The notes under the pieces: generated by a model
Told to the model about the DNA's origin: nothing
What the model saw: only the letters and a program-made list of their open reading frames with translations
Databases searched by the model: none
Made by a program: the position numbers and the translations under genes
Part shown: in pieces, positions 40,024-49,891 of the stretch
Position numbering within the stretch: the first letter of the stretch is position 1
Layout of the letters: every line of letters starts with the position of its first letter
Source: Paraniabella ginsengisoli
GTDB taxonomy: Bacteria; Bacteroidota; Bacteroidia; Chitinophagales; Chitinophagaceae
NCBI RefSeq assembly: GCF_022513635.1
Contig: NZ_JAKWBL010000001.1
Coordinates: forward strand, 1,302,001-1,366,000
Direction of reading: 5' to 3'
Length of the DNA: 64,000 nt

Positions 40024-40344
40024 GCCAATGTGATAATGTCTGAACCTGGATTTTTTTGATTTTTGAGGATTTGGAGGAGAATAGGACATAATCCCGTTAA
40101 TCTTATTGAAGTTGTTTAAACTTTTTGAGCCTAAGGGATTTCTCCCCGCAGATACTCACTGATTTTTTACGCAGATTGGCGCAGAAAAAGCATCTGCGAG
40201 TATCTGCGATGTTTTAAATCTGCTAAAAATCAGCGGGGAATACTTTTCGCGAAACAAATTGAAAGTTTAAACAACTTCATTATCAAAAAATTCAGGTTCA
40301 GACAATTCGAAATAATTCGTCAAAATTCGCATAAATAAAAAAAC
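40024..40344. repeat. Nested inverted repeats (three families)
   Basis: Three palindromic elements lie one inside the other. The outer arms are TGTCTGAACCTG (40037-40048) and CAGGTTCAGACA (40293-40304). The middle arms are exact 17-mers GAAGTTGTTTAAACTTT (40108-40124) and its complement (40262-40278). Inside is a CCCCGCAGAT...CAGCGGGG element (about 40143-40239). No gene is present. Confidence 0.85.
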
Positions 40345-41744
40345 ATGAAAATAGCTTTCCATGGCGCAGCGCAAACGGTTACGGGTTCAAAGCATATAAT
40401 TACTTTGAAGAACGGGAAAAAGGTATTGCTTGATTGTGGTATGTTTCAGGGAATGGGTGATGAAACCGATTTGCTAAACCGGGATTTTGGATTTGACAGT
40501 AGCGAGGTAGACGCAATGGTATTGTCGCATGCACATATCGATCATTCCGGATTAATTCCCAAACTTGTTGCTGAAGGATTTAATGGTAATATTTATTGCA
40601 CACCGGCAACTAAAGAATTGGCGGCAATATTATTAGAAGACAGCGCAGAAATACAGGAAAGCGACGCTCGTTTTATGGAAAAGAGGCGACCCAATGCCTT
40701 GCCTGAATTACTTAAACCTCTATACACGATTGGTGATGCAAAAAAAGTATGCCGCTATTTGCCCCTAAAGAATATGGAAACTGGTTCGATGTAATTGATG
40801 GCGTGCAATGTATGTTCACCGATGCCGGACATATAATTGGCAGTGCTTGCGTACATCTTAAGATAAAAGAAGATGGCCAGGAAAGGCAGCTAACTTTTAG
40901 CGGAGACTTAGGCCGCTACCGCGATATTATTTTGCGCTCACCGGAAGTTTTCCCGCAGGCCGATTATATAGTAATGGAATCCACTTATGGTAATAGTCTG
41001 CATGATAATATCACAGGAACTCAGGAACATTTGAGAGACTGGATCCAAAGGGTTTGTGTAGAACGAAAAGGTAAATTGATATTACCTGCTTTTAGTGTGG
41101 GCCGCACGCAAGAGATCTTATATTTTCTGAACCAGCTGGAGTTAGAAAATGCACTGCCTAAAATTGATTTTTGTTGATAGCCCGTTGAGCATAGAAGCTA
41201 CCAATATGGTAAAGCGTTTTCCTCAATATTTTAATAAGCGTATACAAAATGTGATGAAGAGTGATGATGATCCGTTTATGTTTCCCGGCCTCACTTATAT
41301 AAAGGATGTGCAAGATTCCAAAGCTCTGAATTTCCGCAACGGTCCAATGGTTATTATATCTGCCAGCGGCATGGCGGATGCCGGCCGTGTAAAACATCAT
41401 ATCAGCAATAACATAGAAAACTCGCGCAATGCTATCGTAATGACGGGCTATTGTGAGCCTAGTTCTTTAGGTGCACGGCTTTTGTCAGGCACGAAAGAAG
41501 TAGGGATTTTTGGAACAGAACACCAGGTGAATGCAGAGATCGGACAAATCAGGAGCATGAGTGCGCATGGCGATTATGAAGATATGAGCCAATGGCTGGC
41601 ATGTCAAAATCCGAGAGCGGTTCGAAAACTTTTTTAGTACACGGAGAACCAAATGTACAGCTGGATTTTAAAAACAGGTTATTGAAGAAAGATTTTTTCG
41701 ATATAATAATTCCCGAACGACATTTTGAAATAGGACTGGATTAG
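40345..41744 (+). CDS. MBL-fold beta-CASP nuclease, RNA-processing exonuclease family (three frame breaks)
   Basis: About 467 residues after repair of breaks near 40760, 41158 and 41630. Metallo-beta-lactamase motifs: LLDCGMFQG, SHAHIDHSG, the fourth-motif FSGDLGR, TDAGHIIGSA, then the beta-CASP region with VMESTYG, LPAFSVGRTQEIL, IFVDSPLSIEAT, MVIISASGMADAGR, MTGYCEPSSLG and SAHGDY. The architecture is that of bacterial YSH1/CPSF-like nucleases, which process RNA. The end is IIIPERHFEIGLD. Confidence 0.88.
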
Positions 41745-41771
41745 TTTCAGTTTACGAACCTTTTTATTAAC

Positions 41772-41838
41772 CCGGCTGTAGAATATGTAGCATCGAAATT
41801 GCGTCGCACAGCGTTATTTGTGGTGCTTATGGCATCTT
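41772..41838 (+). repeat. Dispersed intergenic repeat copy
   Basis: CCGGCTGTAGAATATGTAG, then GCATCGAAATTGCGTCGCA, then CAGCGTTATTTG. One of the best-preserved copies, together with 57197-57248. Confidence 0.75.
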
Positions 41839-41892
41839 ACATAAACGACGAATAATTGACTTGCAGCAAATGCTGCCAAACAAAAAATAATT

Positions 41893-41900
41893 TACCTTTC
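41893..41900 (+). promoter_or_regulatory. -7-like box for the penicillin acylase gene
   Basis: TACCTTTC, one mismatch from TAnnTTTG, 15 bases before the start ATG. No clear -33 box. Confidence 0.35.
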
Positions 41901-41914
41901 CATAAATTACATCT

Positions 41915-44364
41915 ATGAGACTGCTGCCTTTCTGTTTTTCCGCATTGGTGACTGTTTTACTACTTTTTATTTTGAGTAGGCCTATTGGTAATAAAGTGCC
42001 TATGCCGTTGGGGAATTTTTTAAGTCCGCAAACAGGCTTTTGGCAAAACGCCGAAGACACAGCATTTGATTATAATATGGATCTGCTACAATCAGATCTA
42101 AAAGGAAATGCACGTGTTTATTTTGACGAAAGGTTGGTACCACATGTGTTTGCCGAAAATGATGAGGATCTTTATTTTATTCAGGGATATTTGCATGCGC
42201 GCTTTCGTCTTTTTCAAATGGACCTTCAAACAAAAGCGGCAGAAGGGCGTGCCAGTGAAATTGCCGGCCCTGCTGCTATTAATTATGATAAAGAACAACG
42301 CAGGCTGGGCATGAAGTTCGCCGCAGAAAATACACTTAAAGAAATAGAAAAAGACAAGGAAGCATTGGCCAGATACACTTCTTATACAAAAGGGATCAAT
42401 GCTTATATTAATACACTTACACAAAGTACATTACCGCTGGAATATAAAATCCTGAATTTTAAACCTGAGCAATGGTCTAATTTAAGAACCATGTTATTGC
42501 TCAAAATGATGGCCAAAATGCTTTCGTCCGGTACAGAAAATGATTTAGAAAACACAACGCTTCGTACTATTTTATCTCCAACTCAATTAGCGTTGTTATA
42601 TCCGCAGGTAAACGATTCGCTGGTTCCCATTATACCAAAAGGCACTTTATTTACAGAACCGATGCGTAAGCATACATTGCCAGCAAATGTAGATTCGGTT
42701 TACTTTTCCAATCCGCGAGCTGTTGTCGCTAATGAAAAATATCCTGAAGACAAAGACAATGGAAGTAATAACTGGGTAGTTGCCGGAAACAAAACAGCAA
42801 GTGGTGCGCCCATTCTTTGCAATGATCCGCATTTGGAACTTTCATTGCCTTCTATTTGGTACGAAATGCAATTGAGTACGCCAACTTCAAACGCTTATGG
42901 CGCAACCTTACCTGGAAGCCCGTTCGTTATCATTGGGTTCAATGATAACATCGCATGGGGTGTAACTAATTCGCAACGGGATGTAAAAGATTATTATGCT
43001 ATTAAATTTAAAGATCATTTAAAAAAAGAATATTGGTTTGATAGCGCATGGAAACCTGCGCAGCAAAGGGTGGAGGAAATAAAAATAAAAGGGCAGGCTT
43101 CTGTATTTGATACTGTCTCTTATACCATTTTCGGACCGGTTATATATGATGCAGCTTATGCAGATACAGTGGCGCATCAAGCAGCATTAGCTGTGAAATG
43201 GACTGCTCATCACACAAGTGATGATGGAAGTACTTTTTATAAGTTAAACAGAGCTGCGAACTATAATGAATATGTAGATGCTATTAAAAGTTTTGAGTGT
43301 CCCGGTCAGAATTTTGTATTCGCTTCTAAAACTGGTGATATTGCTATCTGGCAGCAAGGGAAGTTTCCCGACCGCTGGCAAGGGCAGGGCCAATATGTTA
43401 TGCCCGGCCAGGACAGCAGTTATTTGTGGCAGGGATATATTCCACAAAATGAAAACCCTCATGCTTTAAATCCCGAAAGAGGCTTCTTGGAAAGTGCTAA
43501 TCAACGGCCTGTTGACGGCACCTATCCCTATTTTATTCCCGGAACTTATATAACTCCGCGCGGCATTGCAATAGAGCATTTTTTAAGCAGGATGAATAGC
43601 ATTAGCGTTCAAAACATGATGCAATTGCAGAACAATTATTACAATATTCTCGCTAACGATATGTTGCCGGTTTTTTTAGAGCATACTGATGAAGCAGCGT
43701 TAACTACTGAGGCTAAAAAGTATTTAGGAATTATTAAACAATGGAATTTCGACGCCGGGCCAACATCGGTTGGACAAACTGTTTATCAATTTTGGCTAGA
43801 TAGTTTACAGCGTAATATTTGGGTTGATGAGTTGAAAGCCGCAGGCACACAAGTTCCAATTCCCGGAGAACAAACCCTGATGGAATTACTCAAAATCGAT
43901 TCAACGCTCTTGAATTTTGTTGATGATAAAAACACACCACAATTAGAAACACTTACTTTTCAGGTTACAAAGGCATTAAATAGCGCAGCAGCCATGCTGG
44001 CCATATCTGAAAAAGATGGAAAGTTGGAGTGGGCAAAATTTAAGGAGCCGGCCATTTATCATTTACTAAAAAGCAATTTGCCATCCTTTGCGCGCGAGCA
44101 TTTGCCGGTTGGTGGGGCTGGAAGTGTTATCAATGCAATTAAAAAAGTCATGGGCCAAGCTGGCGCATGGTGGTTCAATTAACGGCAGTTACAGAAGCTT
44201 ACGCTGTTTACCCGGGCGGACAAAGTGGTAATCCGGGCAGTCGTTTTTATGATAATGCTGTTGATACCTGGGTGGCTGGAAAATATTATCAGCTTTGGAT
44301 GATGAAAGCAAATGAAGGGAATGACAAACGTGTAAAATGGACCATGAATTTTTTAAAAGGATAA
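41915..44364 (+). CDS. Penicillin acylase family protein (one frame break)
   Basis: About 816 residues with an N-terminal membrane or signal segment (LLPFCFSALVTVLLLFILS). The N-terminal nucleophile hydrolase core has VPHVFAENDEDLYFIQGYLHARFRLFQMDL (alpha chain) and the self-cleavage site DNGSNNWVVAG; Ser284 after Gly is the catalytic residue. NDPHLELSLPSIWYEM and NIAWGVTNSQRDVKDYY follow. A break near 44160 splits GQAGAWW from the C-terminal PGGQSGNPGSRFYDNAVDTW. Acylases of this type cleave amide bonds, for example in acyl-homoserine lactones; the true substrate is open. Confidence 0.9.
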
Positions 44365-44412
44365 ATAATATCAACTTTGGCTCTTAACGTTATAACAAAA
44401 CGTTTAAAAGAA

Positions 44413-44501
44413 CGACGACAGTCATTTCGAATGTAGCGAAGCGTAGTGAGAAATCTCATAAAGTGCATGGAAGTGTCTCATTTTACTCGACATGACGCCC
44501 T
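44413..44501. repeat. Dispersed CATTTCGAATGTAGCGAAG palindrome
   Basis: GTCATTTCGAATGTAGCGAAG...GAGAAATCTC, with GTCTCATTTTACTCGACATGAC at the other end, is an imperfect inverted repeat of a type widespread in Bacteroidota intergenic DNA. Confidence 0.6.
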
Positions 44502-44549
44502 TAGTTTTTTGACCTTATTAAATATCCATCCTACATTAAATAAGCTAAA

Positions 44550-44894
44550 ATGAAGTTTTTTATATCTATAATCACAATCGGAATTTTATCTTTTATAATT
44601 GGTCTGTATGCTCCGTGGTGGAGCCTGGCCATTGTAGCTTTTGTTGTAGCCTTATTTATAAACCAACAACCTTTCAGTTCTTTCTTGTCAGGTTTTCTGG
44701 GTGTTTTTATTTTATGGCTATTATTGGCGCTTTTCATTAATGCAGCCAACGACAGTATTTTAGCCAATCGTATTGGCGGCATGTTTGGCATTGGTCAAAG
44801 TTCCATATTGCTGGCTTTTATTTCAGCTTTTGTTGGTGGGCTTGTGGCGGGGTTTGCAGCGTTAAGCGCTTCCTATTTGAGAACTAAAAAGTAG
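44550..44894 (+). CDS. Small integral membrane protein of unknown function
   Basis: 114 residues, intact. Four hydrophobic segments are visible: FISIITIGILSFIIGLYAPW, WSLAIVAFVVALFI, FLGVFILWLLLALFI and ILLAFISAFVGGLVAGFAAL, ending in a charged tail YLRTKK. No conserved family is recognised. It lies between the acylase and the GH43-like gene on the same strand but separated from both by repeats, so no operon is implied. Confidence 0.7.
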   Translation: MKFFISIITIGILSFIIGLYAPWWSLAIVAFVVALFINQQPFSSFLSGFLGVFILWLLLALFINAANDSILANRIGGMFGIGQSSILLAFISAFVGGLVAGFAALSASYLRTKK

Positions 44895-44946
44895 AGAAAA
44901 CTGTTCAACTTGAAAAATAAAGTATAACTAATTTTTATTACTGCTT

Positions 44947-44954
44947 TATCTTAG
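44947..44954 (+). promoter_or_regulatory. -7-like box for the GH43-like gene
   Basis: TATCTTAG, one mismatch from TAnnTTTG, 36 bases before the ATG at 44991. The same TATCTTAG text occurs upstream of fbaA. Confidence 0.3.
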
Positions 44955-44990
44955 CAGCGCTCACATTAAAATTAGTTAAACGATATACGA

Positions 44991-46083
44991 ATGAAGCAAT
45001 TCATTATTTTTTTCTATTATCTTCTTTATATACTACAAGTGTAGCGCAAATTTCTAAAGCTGTTCCCCTCGCAGAAATGCAGAAAGTATACGAAGAAGTA
45101 AAAACGCCTTATAAATACGGACTTGTATTATTGCCACCAGACACTGGAAAAAAATAGATTGCCCTACTATTTATAAGTTCGGCAATATATGGTACATGAG
45201 TTATATTGCTTTTGATGGAAAGGGTTATGAAACCTGGCTGGCAAGCAGTAACGATTTACTTAACTGGAAAAACCTTGGTAGGCAAATGTCATTTACATCA
45301 AGCGGGTGGGATGCCAACCAAAAAGCAGGATACAATGCGTTAGTCAATACAAAGTGGGGTGGCAATTATGAATTGAAAAAATATAAAGGCAAATATTGGA
45401 TGTCATATTTCGGAGGCTCATCTTCGGGCTACGAACCTGAGCCGCTTTCTATTGGTATTGCATATACAAAGAAAAAACCGACTACTGCTTTTGAATGGAA
45501 AAGGTTGCTGCAGCCTGTTCTTTCTTCATCCGATAAAGATGTACGCTGGTGGGAAAATCGTAATAAACTTTTTAAAAGCTATGTAATTGAAGACAAAGTG
45601 GGACAAACTGGCCATAAATTTATCATGTATTATAATGCTGTAGGAGACTCCTTGCCTGATAACAAGCCTACACGTTGGTACGAGCGAATTGGGATGGCTG
45701 TTTCTAACGATATGAAAAAATGGAAACGTTTTCATAGTGAACCAATAGTGCATCATTCGCGTGGAATCACAGGTGATCCTATGATACAGAAGATAGGTGA
45801 TGTTTGGGTGATGTTTTATTTCGGTGCCTTCTGGAAAGGAAGAGAGACAGAGACTTTCAATCGCTTTGCATGCTCTTACGATTTGATCAACTGGACGGAT
45901 TGGGACGGTGAGGATTTAATTAATTCATCAATCAGCATTGATAAAAAATATGCGCATAAATCTTTTGTTTTAAAACATGATGGTGTTGTGTATCATTTTT
46001 ATTGTGCGGTAGATGAAAAAGATAATCGTGGTATTGCGGTGGCAACTTCGGTTGATAAAGGTAAAAGCAATACACATTTTTAA
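44991..46083 (+). CDS. Secreted GH43-like five-bladed propeller glycosidase (two frame breaks)
   Basis: About 362 residues. A broken signal peptide starts MKQFIIFF; the break is in the T run near 45005 and after it the frame reads SVAQISKAVPLAEMQKVYEEVKTPYKYG. A second break in the A7 run 45148-45154 is fixed to TGKKIDCPTIYKFGNIWYMSYIAFDG. Propeller motifs: DCPTIYKF, SNDLLNWKNLG, KKWKRFHSEPI, GDPMIQKIGDVWVMFYFG and DLINWTDWDGEDL. This resembles GH43/GH117-type glycosidases or a GH130-type phosphorylase fold. Family assignment beyond 'propeller glycosidase' is uncertain. Confidence 0.7.
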
Positions 46084-46097
46084 TTGAGTAATAGTAT

Positions 46098-46203
46098 CGT
46101 CATTGCGAACGAAACGAAGTGGAGTTGAGCAATCTTCATGGTGTTTAAAAGATTCCTCCACTCGTTTTGCTTATGGCAAAACGTCGGTCGGAACGACGAC
46201 AAA
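46098..46203. repeat. Dispersed GTCATTGCGAACGAAACGAA repeat
   Basis: GTCATTGCGAACGAAACGAAG...GAGCAATCTTC, then AAGATTCCTCCACTCG...CGGAACGACGAC, the two halves of an imperfect palindrome, fill the gap before the GH2 gene. Confidence 0.65.
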
Positions 46204-46317
46204 GCGTGAATTGATGTGCAACATATTAACAGCATACAATTTGGATTGTAAGGAGAAGTCTCCTTGTTTTACGTTGGCATTAGATTTTAATAATGATATT
46301 AATTAAGAATCCTATAT

Positions 46318-48715
46318 ATGATGATCCGAAAAATTGTATTCTTTATTTCGCTCGGGCTAAATATTTCAACAAGTTTAATAGCCCAATCGTCACGATCCAT
46401 AATCGATTTTAATAGTGACTGGAAATTTTTATTAGGTGATCATGTTTCCTATAAAAACATTTCTTTCAATGATGCTTCCTGGCGAACGCTTGACCTGCCG
46501 CATGATTGGAGCATAGAAGGTAAATTCGATTCTATACATCCTGCCAGAAATGCAGGAGGTGCTTTGCCCGGAGGCATTGGCTGGTATAGAAAAACATTTA
46601 CGACTAATAGTTCCAACAAAAAAGTTTATGTTGAATTTGATGGTGTACACAGAAATAGCGAAGTATGGATTAACGGGCATTATTTGGGAAAATGGCCGTA
46701 TGGCTATACCTCTTTTCGTTATGAATTAACCACCTGGCTTAAACCGGGTAATCAAAAAATACGATCGCTGTACGGGTTGATAATTCCCAGCAGCCTAATT
46801 CCAGGTGGTACACGGGTTCGGGCATTTACAGGGATGTGCGACTGGTTACCACTAATCAAACAGCAATTAACCATTGGGGCGCTTTTGTTACAACTCCAAA
46901 AGTTAGCGATGAAGAAGCAACTGTTGTAGCCGCTTATGACATTAAAAAAACTGGACAAGGCGCACTACAAGTGAAATCTTTTGTCTATGATTCAGAAGGA
47001 AATCTTGTAAAGCAAAATGCAAGTTCGATTTTTAAGCTAAATAAATATTACCAGACCTTTCAGATAGCCAAACCAAAATTATGGTCGGTTGAAAATCCAC
47101 ATCAGTATCGTTTAGTTACAAAAGTTTTTCAGGATAAAAAATTAGTTGATGAATACACTGTGAAATTTGGTGTACGTTATTTCAACTTTGATGCGGACAA
47201 CGGATTTTCGCTTAATGGGAAATCTTTGAAAATATTAGGTGTTTGTCAACACCATGATCTGGGCGCTTTGGGAGCAGCCTTTAATATTTCAGCAGCGAAA
47301 AGACAATTAAGAATATTGCAGGAAATGGGAGTGAACGCTATCCGTATGGCGCACAATCCACCTGCGCCACAGTTATTGGATCTGTGTGATGAAATGGGTT
47401 TTTTGGTAATGGATGAAAGCTTTGACATGTGGGCAAAAAAGAAAAATAAATTTGACTATTATAGCGATTTTCCGGAATGGCATAAAAGAGATCTGGGACA
47501 TATGGTGCTGCGCGACAGAAACCATCCATCAATCATCATGTGGAGTATCGGTAATGAAATACGCGAGCAGTTTGATTCTACAGGAATCTCTTTAACAAGA
47601 GAATTGGTTGACATTGTTAAAGATCTGGATACTACACGCCCCGTTACTTGTGCTTTAAGCGAAAGCGAACCTGAAAAAAATTATATTTATCAATCCGGTG
47701 CATTAGATGTTATAGGCTTCAATTATAAGATTGCTTCTTATAAGGATTTCAAAAAGAACTACCCTGCCGGCACTAAATTGATTGCTTCCGAAAATGTGTC
47801 GGGGCTTGCAAGTCGTGGACATTATGATATGCCGTCTGATTCTTTGCGCTTGTGGCCGTCATCTTCTAAATTTAAATATGTGGAAAATGGAAACCCCGAT
47901 TATACTGTATCCGCTTATGATAATGTAGCTGCTTACTGGGGCGTCACGCATGAAGCCAATTGGCGCGAAGTAAAAAAGTATCCTTATGTGTCAGGTCTTT
48001 TTGTGTGGAGCGGATTTGATTTTTTAGGCGAACCTGTTCCTTATCCATTTCCTGCAAGAAGTTCTTACTATGGTATTATAGATTTGGCGGGTTTTCCCAA
48101 AGATGTTTATTATATGTATCAAAGCGAATGGACAAATAAGCCTGTGTTGCATCTTTATCCGCATTGGAATTGGAAAGCAGGCGATACGATTGATTTAAAA
48201 GCTTATTATAATAACGCAGATGAAGTAGAGTTGTTTTTAAATGATAAGTCATTAGGACGTAAAAGAAAGTCTGACACTGCGTTTCATGTAATGTGGCGCG
48301 TACCATACCAGCCAGGACAAGTAAAGGCAATATCATATAAAAGCGGCAGACAGGTTTTACAAAAAATAATCAATACTGCAAGCGAAGCTAATAGAATAGA
48401 AGTATCAGTTGAAAATAAAACGATCGACAGTAAGAATAAGGAACTCGCTTTTATAACGATCAGGATTGTTGACGGAGACGGAAACTTAGTTCCTGATGCT
48501 GGTAATCTGATTACAGTAAATATTGACGGACCTGCTATAGTAGAGGGTATGGATAACGGCTATCCTGCAGATTTAAATTCCATGAAAGACAGTCAACATC
48601 ATGCTTACAAGGGTTTATTACTAACAATGATCAAAGGACTGAAGCCCGGTAAAGCTAATATACATTTTGTGCCGCTGGTCTCAAGTCGGCAAGTATTACT
48701 GTAGATATTAAATAG
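46318..48715 (+). CDS. Glycoside hydrolase family 2 enzyme (two frame breaks)
   Basis: About 799 residues with signal peptide MMIRKIVFFISLGLNISTSLIAQ. Domains in order: GH2 sugar-binding jelly-roll (WRTLDLPHDWSIEG, GIGWYRKTF, VYVEFDGVHRNSEVWINGHYLG), Ig-like domain, and TIM barrel with GVCQHHDLGALG, AIRMAHNPPAPQLLDLCDEMGFLVMDE, the acid/base in MWSIGNE, and a likely nucleophile in KLIASENVSG. C-terminal Ig-like domains (DUF4982-type, HLYPHWNWKAGDTIDLKAY) follow. Breaks near 46757 (A6) and 48672. Probably a beta-galactosidase or related enzyme acting on a side chain of plant polysaccharide. Confidence 0.92.
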
Positions 48716-49180
48716 CCTTGCTATAACTGCCACAAACGCACGAATAATACTTTGACACGCATATCTGTTACAGTCGAATTATAAATCTTTATGCATTTTT
48801 TATTGAATGCCTACAAAATACTTGCGGCAATCATTTTGTAATAACAGTAGTACAAAACAGCATATTTATTTTATCTGATTTTTACAAATCCATTCGTGCA
48901 TTTGTGGCAAACTTCATTGTAGTAGCGGCCAATCTATGCGGCGTCAATTAAACAGCAAGCGCTAAACAACTTTCATTTATTTAAAAATACTAATGCACGA
49001 ATATTTTCTTTTGCGTTACCCTATTTCATTCGGGGTATTTGTTATCGCTTTTTACGCTGATGCAAGTTTTACGCAATCGTTTGCGTCAAAAAGTAAAATA
49101 TTACATTCTGGTAGTTAAACATTGCATTGTTAAGCAGGTTTTAGCATTCTAATTTTATACTTTAATTAAACGATTGCGAT
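48716..49180. other. Intergenic region with inverted repeat and operator-like sites
   Basis: A 465-base gap at the left edge of the pectin locus. It holds an inverted repeat TGCCACAAACGCACGAAT (about 48730) / ATTCGTGCATTTGTGGCA (about 48893), and two copies of CGCAATCGTTT in opposite orientation (49072-49082, 49168-49178). No gene is seen. Confidence 0.6.
49072..49085. promoter_or_regulatory. Candidate LacI-type operator upstream of DUF3826-susCD
   Basis: CGCAATCGTTTGCG is palindromic except near its centre and has the CG-centred form of LacI/GalR-family operators. Its 11-base half CGCAATCGTTT recurs inverted at 49168-49178, directly before the DUF3826 start. Confidence 0.5.
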
Positions 49181-49891
49181 ATGCGTGTATTTTCTAAGAA
49201 AATCTATTTCCCTATATTATTAATTGTATTTACTACAAATACAAATGCTCAAACCAATGCAGATGCTGAATATTTACAAGTTGTAAAAGAAAGAGCGTAT
49301 AAGATCACGGCACCTCTTCAAATAAAAGATTCGGCAAAGTTTTACAGCGTCAGGGAAAAAATTGCTCAGGAGTATGTGGCGATTAAAAAAATTGACGATA
49401 AAAAGGCAACTGCTATCAGTGGTGTAAAGGCTAAAGGATTAGAAAAGGCAGCAACTGATGCTAAAATTGAAAAGATTAACAGCACCACAGAAGAAGAAAG
49501 AGCAGCACTTAATAAACGTTTTGTAAAATCTTTATCAAAGCAATTAACAGCTAACCAAATTGAACAGGTGAAAAATGGTTTAACCTATAATGTTTTGCCC
49601 ATTACTTATAAGGCACATCTTGACATGATACCTTCACTTAAAGAAGAAGAGAAAACTTATATACACGAGGCGCTGGTTGAAGCCCGCGAACATGCAATGG
49701 TTGCAGGATCGAGCGATGCCAAACATGCCTGGTTTGGCAAATACAAAGGACGGATCAACAACTATCTAGCTGCACGTGGATACGATCTGAAAAAGGAAAG
49801 AGAGGGATGGAAAGAAAGACAGGTAGCTCAAAAAAATAATATTCTAACACTTTTATATTTCTTAACAAACAAACTGTCATATGAACTTTAA
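49181..49891 (+). CDS. Secreted DUF3826 protein
   Basis: 236 residues with signal peptide MRVFSKKIYFPILLIVFTTNTNA. The conserved DUF3826 end is visible: QIEQVKNGLTYNVLPITYKAHLDMIPSLKEEEKTYIHEALVEAREHAMVAGSSDAKHAWFGKYKGRINNYLAARGYD (in pieces). The family is periplasmic, of unknown function, and clusters with pectin-degrading loci. The last ~18 residues may be an artefact: one extra A in the A7 run near 49835 would end the protein at AQKK. It overlaps susC by 11 bases as read. Confidence 0.78.
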   Translation: MRVFSKKIYFPILLIVFTTNTNAQTNADAEYLQVVKERAYKITAPLQIKDSAKFYSVREKIAQEYVAIKKIDDKKATAISGVKAKGLEKAATDAKIEKINSTTEEERAALNKRFVKSLSKQLTANQIEQVKNGLTYNVLPITYKAHLDMIPSLKEEEKTYIHEALVEAREHAMVAGSSDAKHAWFGKYKGRINNYLAARGYDLKKEREGWKERQVAQKNNILTLLYFLTNKLSYEL

